Under the pieces are notes generated by a model, which saw only the letters and a list, made by a program, of their open reading frames with translations, made no database searches and was not told the DNA's origin. This document shows, one piece after another, positions 1 to 7,143 of a stretch of DNA of 64,000 bases (position 1 is its first letter; each line of letters opens with the position of its first letter). The stretch is from Gaetbulibacter sp. S0825 (GTDB lineage: Bacteria; Bacteroidota; Bacteroidia; Flavobacteriales; Flavobacteriaceae). The translations under genes were made by a program, and so were the position numbers. The stretch covers positions 124,001-188,000 of the forward strand of contig NZ_JAATJT010000003.1 in the NCBI RefSeq assembly GCF_011777505.1. The letters run 5' to 3'.

Positions 1-392
1 TAGTTACTGCATACAACGCCTTTTTCCATTGCTTCTGTAAGTCCTTCTACCAATTCTGGTGCAATTTTTAATCCCGGAACTACCACAAGATAGTCATAGG
101 TGAGTTCAGTACCATTTTTAGTAATTAAACTATTTTGTTCTGGTTTAAAAACATCAGCATATTCTTTAATCCAATCGACACCTTTAGGAATTAATGATGC
201 CATTGGCCTAACAGTATCTTTAAATTTATATGTATTGGCACCAACCAATGTCCAAGCTGGTTGGTAATAATGCTTGTCGGATGGCTCTATTAAACCAATT
301 TCTAAACTTGCGTTTTTTCTTTTTAATTGTGAGGCAACCATAATTCCAGCTGTGCCTCCTCCAATTATTAATACTTGATAGTGAGTTCTCAT
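1..392 (-). CDS. sqr: Sulfide:quinone oxidoreductase (N-terminal part, cut by window edge)
   Basis: The first 130 residues are visible; the gene runs off the left edge. The protein opens with a Rossmann FAD-binding stretch (VLIIGGGTAGI, about residues 7-17). It then follows the pattern of type II (mitochondrial-type) sulfide:quinone oxidoreductases, with EPSDKHYYQPAWTLVG near residue 40 and IPKGVDWIK near residue 70. Enzymes of this family oxidise sulfide at the membrane, pass electrons to quinone and hand the sulfur to a thiol acceptor as persulfide. The active-site cysteines lie outside the window, so activity cannot be judged. It is the last visible gene of the sulfide cluster. It has its own promoter, with a palindrome at 465-480 and a -7 box at 436-443. 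A plain NADH dehydrogenase-like flavoprotein is the alternative, but the YQPxWTLVG match favours SQR. Confidence 0.85.
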   Translation of the reverse strand, partial: MRTHYQVLIIGGGTAGIMVASQLKRKNASLEIGLIEPSDKHYYQPAWTLVGANTYKFKDTVRPMASLIPKGVDWIKEYADVFKPEQNSLITKNGTELTYDYLVVVPGLKIAPELVEGLTEAMEKGVVCSN

Positions 393-435
393 AAAACAAT
401 AAAATTTAGTTAGAAGTATCTGATTATTAATTTAC

Positions 436-480
436 TAAAATTAACGTCTATTTTTTAAAATATCTGTAACCTTAGTTACA
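436..480 (-). promoter_or_regulatory. Regulator palindrome plus -7 box upstream of sqr
   Basis: TGTAAC-CTTA-GTTACA at 465-480 is a perfect 6-4-6 palindrome. On the minus strand TAATTTTA (436-443), a -7 box of Bacteroidota type, begins 22 nt past its end. This would place the palindrome centre near -41. Five more copies of the arrangement occur in the cluster. Regulator identity is inferred. Confidence 0.7.
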
Positions 481-507
481 AAAAAAGGCAGCTTAAAAAG
501 CTGCCTT
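480..507 (-). terminator. Rho-independent terminator after the thioredoxin gene
   Basis: A perfect 10-bp stem, AAGGCAGCTT (485-494) and AAGCTGCCTT (498-507), has a 3-nt loop and is followed on the minus strand by a T run. It ends the cytochrome-thioredoxin unit and touches the sqr palindrome at base 480. Confidence 0.8.
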
Positions 508-544
508 AGAAATCAATAAACACTATGAACATTAAAAATCGATA

Positions 545-844
545 CTAACTAAATTTATTAATTATGTTTATTAACTCTTCTTTTTTAACAATACCCGATT
601 GACGCCAAACTAATTGTCCTTTCTTAAAAATTAAAAATGTTGGTACACCTCTCACCTGATATTTCCCAGATAATTCTTGATTTTTATCTACATTAATTTT
701 TACAATAGATACTATGTCATTTAATTGATCTTTAACTTCTTTTAATATTGGGCTCATTACTTGACAAGGTCCACACCATTCGGCATAAAAATCCACTAAA
801 ACAGGGATTGGCTTATCAATTATTTCTGAAAACTTACTAATCAT
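545..844 (-). CDS. Thioredoxin
   Basis: This 99-residue protein is a single thioredoxin fold with the active site WCGPC at residues 23-27 and the cis-proline motif GVPT near residue 66. There is no signal peptide, so it is expected in the cytoplasm. Thioredoxins reduce disulfides and can also release sulfide from persulfides. Its start overlaps the stop of the upstream cytochrome gene in an ATGA, which suggests translational coupling. A terminator follows at 480-507. Its place in the sulfide cluster, rather than in a housekeeping setting, suggests a role in persulfide or disulfide turnover during sulfide oxidation; this is inferred from context. Confidence 0.9.
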   Translation of the reverse strand: MISKFSEIIDKPIPVLVDFYAEWCGPCQVMSPILKEVKDQLNDIVSIVKINVDKNQELSGKYQVRGVPTFLIFKKGQLVWRQSGIVKKEELINIINKFS

Positions 845-1869
845 TTACTGTATTTTATACTCCATATTCCTCGCACTTCATTAACACCATATCCTGTTGC
901 CATATCATTAGGATATAATTGTTTAATTGTTTTGTATGTATCGGATTGGACGTATTCATCCAACTTTCCATGACACTGTAAGCACATCATGTTTGTTGTT
1001 ATTGGATAATAGAAACTCACATCATTTTTCGATTCTTCAATAATTGGTTTTGGGCCAGTATTATTTAACAATTCTTTTTTAAAAGTTTTGATATGCTTTA
1101 ACTCAATTGCATTTGCAGTATTTAATGGGTTTCTAGGCTTATCTGAAACTCTTTTAATGTTTGCCGAAAAGACGTTAGCCATACTATCTGTTATTGATAA
1201 TGCTTGTTCATTACAAAACTCCAAAGCTCCAACTGTCCCTTTTTCTTGAATAGCACCCATCAAATTTTTTCCAAGTTCTTTTTTTGTTGCTAACGCATAA
1301 TGCATTCCTATTTCTTCAAAACTCTTATCTGTTTTATTAAAACTAGATTGTTGATGCTGCATCTTTCCCTTTCCTTTTCCACTTCCCATGCCTTTTCCTT
1401 TGCCATTGCCTTTTCCCATTTCTTGCTGATAATGTTCCTCAAACCATTCTGGTTGTTCTATATCATTATCATAGATATAATCAGCTATTTGTTCTACATC
1501 CTCTTCCTCATAAGGTGCATAAGGCATTATTCCAAAATTCCTAATAGCTCCAGGCATTTTTGATATTTCTTCTGAAGGAGCCTTAACCCATTTCTTAATA
1601 TCATCAATAAACTCTTTCTTAGTGGTATTCTCTTTTTTATAATGTTTCTTAACAGCAATCATTGGAGGTGCTAATCTATTATCATGTGAGGCCATTGGAT
1701 TATGACAAGCATAACAATAAGTTTCCATTAGTTTTTTTCCAGGATGCTCATTTTTTTGTATTATAGCAACGTCTTCATAATCAGGTCTTAGTTGTATGTA
1801 AGTAAAAAACAAGGTGGCAAGTAGTAATAAAATTATTGTAACGGTAAGGATTCTAATTGTACTTTTCAT
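841..1869 (-). CDS. Membrane-anchored dihaem cytochrome c with a DUF3365-like domain
   Basis: The 342-residue protein starts with one membrane segment (about residues 7-27), leaving the rest in the periplasm. A cytochrome c-like domain follows with haem site CYACH (52-56). A low-complexity linker of Gly, Lys and Met lies around residues 150-170. The C-terminal domain resembles the DUF3365 (Tll0287-like) haem family and carries a second site, CLQCH (296-300). It probably moves electrons released by sulfur oxidation, or senses redox state through the C-terminal domain; the partner is unknown. It has its own palindrome-driven promoter (1920-1964) and is translationally coupled to the thioredoxin. 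The haem sites are seen directly; the domain naming is from memory of the family. Confidence 0.75.
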   Translation of the reverse strand: MKSTIRILTVTIILLLLATLFFTYIQLRPDYEDVAIIQKNEHPGKKLMETYCYACHNPMASHDNRLAPPMIAVKKHYKKENTTKKEFIDDIKKWVKAPSEEISKMPGAIRNFGIMPYAPYEEEDVEQIADYIYDNDIEQPEWFEEHYQQEMGKGNGKGKGMGSGKGKGKMQHQQSSFNKTDKSFEEIGMHYALATKKELGKNLMGAIQEKGTVGALEFCNEQALSITDSMANVFSANIKRVSDKPRNPLNTANAIELKHIKTFKKELLNNTGPKPIIEESKNDVSFYYPITTNMMCLQCHGKLDEYVQSDTYKTIKQLYPNDMATGYGVNEVRGIWSIKYSK

Positions 1870-1919
1870 GGCTGTTTTATCTAGAAAAACGCTTTATAAC
1901 AGTGCGCTTAATTTAATAT

Positions 1920-1964
1920 TAAAATTAAAGCATAATCTTATATTTTGAAGTAACATTAGTTACA
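1920..1964 (-). promoter_or_regulatory. Regulator palindrome plus -7 box upstream of the cytochrome gene
   Basis: AGTAAC-ATTA-GTTACA at 1949-1964 has one mismatch in the outer pair. The minus-strand box TAATTTTA (1920-1927) begins 22 nt downstream, the same distance as at sqr. Confidence 0.7.
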
Positions 1965-1974
1965 TACAGCACAT

Positions 1975-2001
1975 AAAAAAAGAGCAGCTTTTAGCTGCTC
2001 T
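1975..2001 (-). terminator. Bidirectional-looking terminator after the persulfide dioxygenase gene
   Basis: A 9-bp stem, AGAGCAGCT (1981-1989) and AGCTGCTCT (1993-2001), has a TTT loop. It is flanked by six A and a run of T, so on the minus strand it ends in a U tract. It lies 28 bp after the stop of the dioxygenase gene. Confidence 0.85.
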
Positions 2002-2028
2002 TTTTTTATTAAAATAATTTATTAAATT

Positions 2029-3450
2029 CTACAATAAAGTAGTTGGACAAACATAATCTGTCATAGGAGCATCTGTTTCTTTTAAATCTTTAAATCCTCC
2101 TCTTACGTCCGTAACTTTCTCAACACCATTGGCTTTAAAAATTGAAGCTGCCACTAAAGAACGATAACCACTTGCACAGTGCAAGAAATACTCCTTATTA
2201 GGATCTATTTCAGCAAAGTTTTGATGTATAAAATCTAATGGGAAGTTTTCAACTCCTTTTACATGCTCAGATAAGTATTCTGATTCTTTACGAACATCGA
2301 CAGGCTTTTCCATTTCTCCTTTTGCTAATTTTTCTGCAAATGTATGTGCAGAAATAGAGCCAATTTTATCCACTTCATATCCATAGGCTTTCCAATCTTG
2401 GATTCCTCCGTTCAAATAACCTAATGTATTATCGTAACCAACTCTAGAAAAACGTGTTACTATTTCGTTTACACGTAACTCATCATCAGCAATAAAAATG
2501 ATTTTCTGATTAATATCTTTAATCAACGCACCTACCCATGGTGCAAAACTACCATCGATACCAATATACCAAGCTCCAGGAACTGTACCTTCTTCAGTAT
2601 ACAATTGTTTTGAGCGTGTATCTACTACAAGGACATCTTTCTGCTCACTCATTTCTTTAAACGTCGCAGGATCTAAAGGAGTTGTTCCTCTATGCAAAAT
2701 CTTATCAATACTAGTATTAACAGATTTGTTCATACGTACATTGTTTGGAAAATATTGTGGTGGTGGCTTTAAACCTGTTGTAACCTCCTCAATAAATTCT
2801 TCTCTTGTCATATCTGCTCTAAGTGCATAATTTGTTTTCTTTTGATTTCCTAAAGTATCAAAAGTTTCACTACTCATGTTTTTACCACAAGCAGATCCTG
2901 CTCCATGGTTAGGATAGACGATAATATCATCTGGTAGAGTCATTATTTTATTTCTCAAAGAGTCAAATAAATGACTTGCTAGATCTCTTTCTGTTAATTC
3001 TCCTTGCTTTACAGCCAAATCTGGACGACCTACATCACCTATAAATAAACAGTCGCCAGTACATACGTAAGGTGTGTTCCCTTCTTCATCGGTAATTAAA
3101 TATGAAGACGATTCCATAGTATGACCAGGTGTATGAAGCAACGTAATTTTACCTCCACCTAGCGGGAATTCTTCGCCATCTTTACCATTGTATATATCAT
3201 AATCGGCAGTTGCATTTGGTCCAAATATAATTTTGGCTCCAGTTTTTTGAGCTAAATCATATTGCCCAGACACAAAATCGGCATGAAAATGTGTTAAGAA
3301 AATGTACTTTATTTTGGCTCCATCAGCTTCAGCCATTCTTAGATATGGCTCTGTTTCTCTTAAAGGATCAATAACAGCAGCTTCCCCATTTGACTCTATA
3401 TAATAGGCCATTTCGGCAAGGCATCCAGTAAACAATTGTTCTACTTTCAT
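2029..3450 (-). CDS. Persulfide dioxygenase fused to two rhodanese domains (CstB-like)
   Basis: The 473-residue protein has three parts. Residues 1-240 form a metallo-beta-lactamase fold of the ETHE1 persulfide dioxygenase type: THFHAD with H54, H56 and D58, then HTPGHT and GDCLFIGDVGRPDL. Residues 250-360 are a rhodanese-like domain without a catalytic cysteine. Residues 365-473 are an active-looking rhodanese with HCASGYRS, Cys425. The same dioxygenase, pseudo-rhodanese and rhodanese order is known from CstB of Staphylococcus aureus. That enzyme oxidises thiol persulfides to sulfite and can form thiosulfate. It lacks a signal peptide, so it is cytoplasmic. It is a single-gene unit with its own palindrome promoter (3488-3532) and terminator (1975-2001). 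It is the central step between SQR and the molybdopterin enzyme. Confidence 0.9.
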   Translation of the reverse strand: MKVEQLFTGCLAEMAYYIESNGEAAVIDPLRETEPYLRMAEADGAKIKYIFLTHFHADFVSGQYDLAQKTGAKIIFGPNATADYDIYNGKDGEEFPLGGGKITLLHTPGHTMESSSYLITDEEGNTPYVCTGDCLFIGDVGRPDLAVKQGELTERDLASHLFDSLRNKIMTLPDDIIVYPNHGAGSACGKNMSSETFDTLGNQKKTNYALRADMTREEFIEEVTTGLKPPPQYFPNNVRMNKSVNTSIDKILHRGTTPLDPATFKEMSEQKDVLVVDTRSKQLYTEEGTVPGAWYIGIDGSFAPWVGALIKDINQKIIFIADDELRVNEIVTRFSRVGYDNTLGYLNGGIQDWKAYGYEVDKIGSISAHTFAEKLAKGEMEKPVDVRKESEYLSEHVKGVENFPLDFIHQNFAEIDPNKEYFLHCASGYRSLVAASIFKANGVEKVTDVRGGFKDLKETDAPMTDYVCPTTLL

Positions 3451-3487
3451 ATTATTTTATTTTATTGATTCATAATTATTTAGTAGC

Positions 3488-3532
3488 TAAATTTAATCAA
3501 AAATTACACCAACCATTGTAACTTGTGTTACA
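3488..3532 (-). promoter_or_regulatory. Regulator palindrome plus -7 box upstream of the persulfide dioxygenase gene
   Basis: TGTAAC-TTGT-GTTACA at 3517-3532 is a perfect 6-4-6 palindrome. The minus-strand -7 box TAAATTTA (3488-3495) begins 22 nt past it. Confidence 0.75.
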
Positions 3533-3544
3533 CAATTAATATAC

Positions 3545-5284
3545 CTATTTATTGGTTTGATTTATATATTGTTTAAAATTATTTTCAACAATCTCTTTTT
3601 TCTTATCTGTTTCAAAATAATCTACAGCTTCTTGAATACTCATAAAAAAATGATCTGGTTTAGCTTTTTCCATAAATCCTGATTTCAATAATTTATCTCG
3701 TACAGGACCTTTAATTCCAGTAAAGTAAACCGTTATATTTCGTGATTTAAAGTCAGATACTATTTCTTCAAACGCATGAATAGCTGTACTATCAATATTG
3801 TTTATACTTTCCCCATCAATTATTAATAGCTTAAGATTTTCCTTTTTTAATCTCTCATACTCATACAATTTATCTTTAAAAAAGTTTGTGTTTGCAAAGA
3901 ATAGTTGAGCATCAAAACGATAAATTAATATCTCTTCATTAATCTCTAAATCAGAAAAACGTTCCATATTTCTATAAAAATGTGTATTAGGCACTTTAGC
4001 TAGTCTTGCTGTATGTGGCCTGGTAGTTTGGAATAAAACCATTGCTAATGATAAAATAACTCCCAAACCAATACCAATTTCTACACCAAAAGCTAATGTT
4101 GAAATAAACGTAGCAATGAGCATCCAAAAATCGGTAATATTACTCTTAAATAAATGGATGGCTTCTTTATAATCAATTAACCCAAAAACTGCTACCATAA
4201 TAACCGATGCTAAAATAGCTTTTGGAAGATTGTAAAAATAAGGTGTTAAGAATAACAAAGTTACAATTATGAGTGTAGCGCTAATAATTGAAGCCAAACC
4301 TGTTTTTGCCCCAGCTTGGTCATTTACTGCTGTTCTAGAAAATCCGCCAGTTGTTGGATATGACTGAAAGAACGAACCAAAGACATTAGCCAAACCCAAT
4401 GAAATAAGTTCTTGATTTGGCTCTACTTTATAATCTCTGTGTTTTGTTTGAATTGCTTTAGCAACGGCTATGCTCTCCATGAAGCTTATAAGTGAGATCG
4501 TTAATGCCATGGGTAATAATAACTGGATAATTTCCAAATTAAAGGTTGGAATTACAAAACTTGGCAAAGAACTTGGAATATTCTTTACAATATCAACAGT
4601 AGTACTCCCATTTCCTAAACCAAACAATGTAACTGCTAGAATACCAAATATCACAGCAAACAATTGTCCTGGTAAAGATTTCTTTGGTTTTTTTGAAATG
4701 ATTATGATAAAGATTCCTGCCAAACCAATTATTAGTGAAATCCAATTTATTTCGTTGAATTTATCTACAGCATTCAAAATAATTTCATGTATGTGATGAC
4801 TTCTAGGAATATTTACTCCCAATAAATGTTTTAATTGACTTAAACCAATTATTAATGCTGCAGCCGATGTAAATCCGCTAACAACAGGGTGTGACAGGAA
4901 ATTTACTAAAAAACCTAATCTAAAAATCCCGAGTAAGAACTGAATTGTTCCAACCAACAATGCTAATAAAATTGCATAAGAAATATAATCAGAAGTAGAT
5001 AAACCTTGAAAAGAACCAATTGCTGTAGCTGTTAATAAAGACACCATTGCTACTGGACCAACAGCCAACTGCCTTGAAGTCCCCAAAAAAGCATAAATTA
5101 ATATTGGAACAATCGATGCATACAAGCCATAAACTGCTGGTAATCCTGCAATAGAAGCATACGCCATTCCTTGAGGAATTAGCATCACTCCTACGGTTAA
5201 ACCTGCACTAATATCTCCTTTAAGCCACTCTTTTTTATAATTTGGCAACCAACTAAAAATTGGAAAAATAGATTTTAAATTCAT
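3545..5284 (-). CDS. SulP family anion transporter with STAS domain (first copy)
   Basis: This 579-residue protein is a SulP (SLC26-like) anion permease. The membrane part (about residues 20-410) includes the family signature GLYASIVPILIYAFLGTSRQ, and a cytoplasmic STAS domain lies near residues 440-560. An upstream in-frame TTG at 5305 would add seven residues, but that codon lies inside the -7 box at 5303-5310, so the ATG at 5284 is chosen. Family members carry sulfate, bicarbonate or other anions. Next to sulfite-producing and sulfite-oxidising enzymes, sulfate or sulfite traffic is likely, but direction and substrate are inferred. It differs clearly in sequence from the adjacent second copy, so the pair is old rather than a fresh duplication. 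Confidence 0.9.
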   Translation of the reverse strand: MNLKSIFPIFSWLPNYKKEWLKGDISAGLTVGVMLIPQGMAYASIAGLPAVYGLYASIVPILIYAFLGTSRQLAVGPVAMVSLLTATAIGSFQGLSTSDYISYAILLALLVGTIQFLLGIFRLGFLVNFLSHPVVSGFTSAAALIIGLSQLKHLLGVNIPRSHHIHEIILNAVDKFNEINWISLIIGLAGIFIIIISKKPKKSLPGQLFAVIFGILAVTLFGLGNGSTTVDIVKNIPSSLPSFVIPTFNLEIIQLLLPMALTISLISFMESIAVAKAIQTKHRDYKVEPNQELISLGLANVFGSFFQSYPTTGGFSRTAVNDQAGAKTGLASIISATLIIVTLLFLTPYFYNLPKAILASVIMVAVFGLIDYKEAIHLFKSNITDFWMLIATFISTLAFGVEIGIGLGVILSLAMVLFQTTRPHTARLAKVPNTHFYRNMERFSDLEINEEILIYRFDAQLFFANTNFFKDKLYEYERLKKENLKLLIIDGESINNIDSTAIHAFEEIVSDFKSRNITVYFTGIKGPVRDKLLKSGFMEKAKPDHFFMSIQEAVDYFETDKKKEIVENNFKQYINQTNK

Positions 5285-5302
5285 AGAATTAATTTGCAAT
5301 AA

Positions 5303-5346
5303 CAAAGATAGTGCAAGTTGTAATATAGTATGTAACCCAAATTACA
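5303..5346 (-). promoter_or_regulatory. Regulator palindrome plus perfect -7 box upstream of the first SulP gene
   Basis: TGTAAC-CCAA-ATTACA at 5331-5346 has one mismatched base. The minus-strand box TATCTTTG (5303-5310) matches TAnnTTTG exactly and begins 21 nt past the palindrome. It also decides the start codon of the SulP gene. Confidence 0.7.
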
Positions 5347-5357
5347 ATTAAAAGACT

Positions 5358-7076
5358 TTAATTGGTTTTACATTCATCAAAAACCTTTTCCAAGCAAAGT
5401 CCATCTATTTTTTTATGAATTTCACGAATAGCTTCTTTCTTTTTCTGGAAGAAGATGTTATTTCCAATTTTGTCTACAAAACCTCCTTTTTGCAAAACAT
5501 CCTGACTTACTAGTTTTAGTCCTGAAAAATAAATACCTCCTCGATTTTTTTGCCACTTTTTAATTTCATTTGTTAACCATTCAGCAGCAGCTAAATCAAT
5601 AAAATTAATGCCATCTGCAGCTATTAAAATATATTGGACTTTATTTTCTTCATAAAGCTTAGAGAAATAGCTAGAAATTTTTTCTATTGACCCAAAATAT
5701 AATGATCCATCTATGCGAACAATCTTTAGATTAGAGCATTCTTTAGTTTCATCATCTCTAATTATATTAATAAGACGCTGGTTTTTATCAACACCAAGAA
5801 TTGCGATGTTTGGTTTTGAAGTCCTTTCCATATAAAAGAAAAACGATGTTAAAATACCTGCTAATAAAGCAAATTCTAAATCGAAGAATAATGTTCCAAA
5901 TAATGTAATGAATAAAACAATTAATTCTCTTCCACTTGCTTTATAAACTTGTTTTATATGATGAAAATCTATTAAATTATAGCCTACTAATAAAATAATT
6001 CCTCCCATAGCTGCCTTAGGTAAGTATGATGCATATTTTGCAAATAATAACAGAACAACCATTAAAAAGACTGAGGCAAAAATGGCCGACATAGGTGTTT
6101 TAGCTCCAGCCTGATGATTAACACCTGAACGTGTAAACGAGCCTGAACCAGCGTAACTTGAAAAAAAACTTGCTGCCATATTGGATAGGCCTTGACCAAT
6201 AAATTCTTGATTACCATCAATTTTTTGATGAGTATGTAATGCTATAGCCCTACCAATAGCTACAGCTTCTATTAAACCCAACAATGCTAAAACCATTGCT
6301 CCAGAGCTTAATAGCTTAATATTGTTCAAAGTAAAGTCTGGAACTTGAAAAGGCGGCAAATTTGAAGGTATTTTTCCAACGGTTTCAATACCATTTGCAT
6401 CTCCTCCAAGAAAAATTGCCAATGCACTTCCTAATACCATTGCCAATAACATATAATATCTAGACAATGGTTTAATTAATAATTTTATTATAAGCGCGAT
6501 GAGCAAAGTTCCTGTTGCTACTGTAAACACATACCAGTTAGTGTCTGAAATATGGTTAGATATATAGACTACAATGTCAATAATTGAGCTTCCCTGAGGA
6601 ATTTCCACACCAAAAACATGCTTTAATTGTTTAAAAGCAATGAGTATTCCTGCTCCAGCAGTAAAGCCAATAATCACGGAATGTGACACAAAATTCACTA
6701 ACTTTCCCATCCGTAATAAACCCATTACAAATTGAAAAAAACCAGCTAAAAAAGTAAGCACTAGAGCTAATGACACAAATCCTTCTAAATCGGTTTCTGG
6801 GTTTACAAATTTTATTAAGGTAGAATACACTACAATCGAAATTGCGGTAGTTGGTCCAGAAATTAAATGATATGAAGATCCAAATAATGCTGCAATAATT
6901 GGGGTAATCATTGCTGTGTAAAAACCGTATACTGGTGGCAATCCAGCAATCATTGCAAAAGCCACAGCTTGAGGAATGACAATAATTGTTCCAGTAATGC
7001 CAGCAATTATATCGTCCTTAAGCGTATGTTTTGCTGTTGGTAACCAAGTAAGAAAAGGAAAAACTTTCTTTAGCAT
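5358..7076 (-). CDS. SulP family anion transporter with STAS domain (second copy)
   Basis: This 572-residue SulP permease has the same layout as its neighbour: membrane segments over residues 20-410 (including GFYTAMITPIIAALFGSSYH) and a STAS domain over about 435-545. It begins 68 bp after the stop of the molybdopterin enzyme gene, across a hairpin at 7113-7132. No palindrome promoter was seen in that gap, so it is probably transcribed by read-through from the soe-like genes. This suggests it handles the product of that enzyme, sulfate, although its transport direction cannot be read from sequence. Confidence 0.9.
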   Translation of the reverse strand: MLKKVFPFLTWLPTAKHTLKDDIIAGITGTIIVIPQAVAFAMIAGLPPVYGFYTAMITPIIAALFGSSYHLISGPTTAISIVVYSTLIKFVNPETDLEGFVSLALVLTFLAGFFQFVMGLLRMGKLVNFVSHSVIIGFTAGAGILIAFKQLKHVFGVEIPQGSSIIDIVVYISNHISDTNWYVFTVATGTLLIALIIKLLIKPLSRYYMLLAMVLGSALAIFLGGDANGIETVGKIPSNLPPFQVPDFTLNNIKLLSSGAMVLALLGLIEAVAIGRAIALHTHQKIDGNQEFIGQGLSNMAASFFSSYAGSGSFTRSGVNHQAGAKTPMSAIFASVFLMVVLLLFAKYASYLPKAAMGGIILLVGYNLIDFHHIKQVYKASGRELIVLFITLFGTLFFDLEFALLAGILTSFFFYMERTSKPNIAILGVDKNQRLINIIRDDETKECSNLKIVRIDGSLYFGSIEKISSYFSKLYEENKVQYILIAADGINFIDLAAAEWLTNEIKKWQKNRGGIYFSGLKLVSQDVLQKGGFVDKIGNNIFFQKKKEAIREIHKKIDGLCLEKVFDECKTN

Positions 7077-7112
7077 GCACTAATTTAATTATTTTATTTT
7101 GCCTAAAATAAG

Positions 7113-7132
7113 ATTCCCGCTTTCGCGGGAAT
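7113..7132. repeat. GC-rich REP-like hairpin between soeA-like and SulP genes
   Basis: ATTCCCGC (7113-7120) and GCGGGAAT (7125-7132) form a perfect 8-bp stem with a TTTC loop. It stands out in very AT-rich DNA. On the minus strand it is followed by a T-rich but broken stretch, so it may slow transcription or protect the upstream mRNA. Short palindromes of this kind recur in flavobacterial intergenic DNA; only this copy was found here. Confidence 0.6.
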
Positions 7133-7143
7133 ACTTATTCTAA

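Noticed and set aside
1300-1563. Plus-strand open frame opposite the cytochrome gene
   Set aside because: It is the antisense of a coding region with two haem motifs. Long antisense frames arise easily in this AT-rich, low-complexity stretch.
5285-5305. TTG start adding seven residues to the first SulP protein
   Set aside because: The codon lies within the -7 box at 5303-5310, upstream of the likely transcription start.
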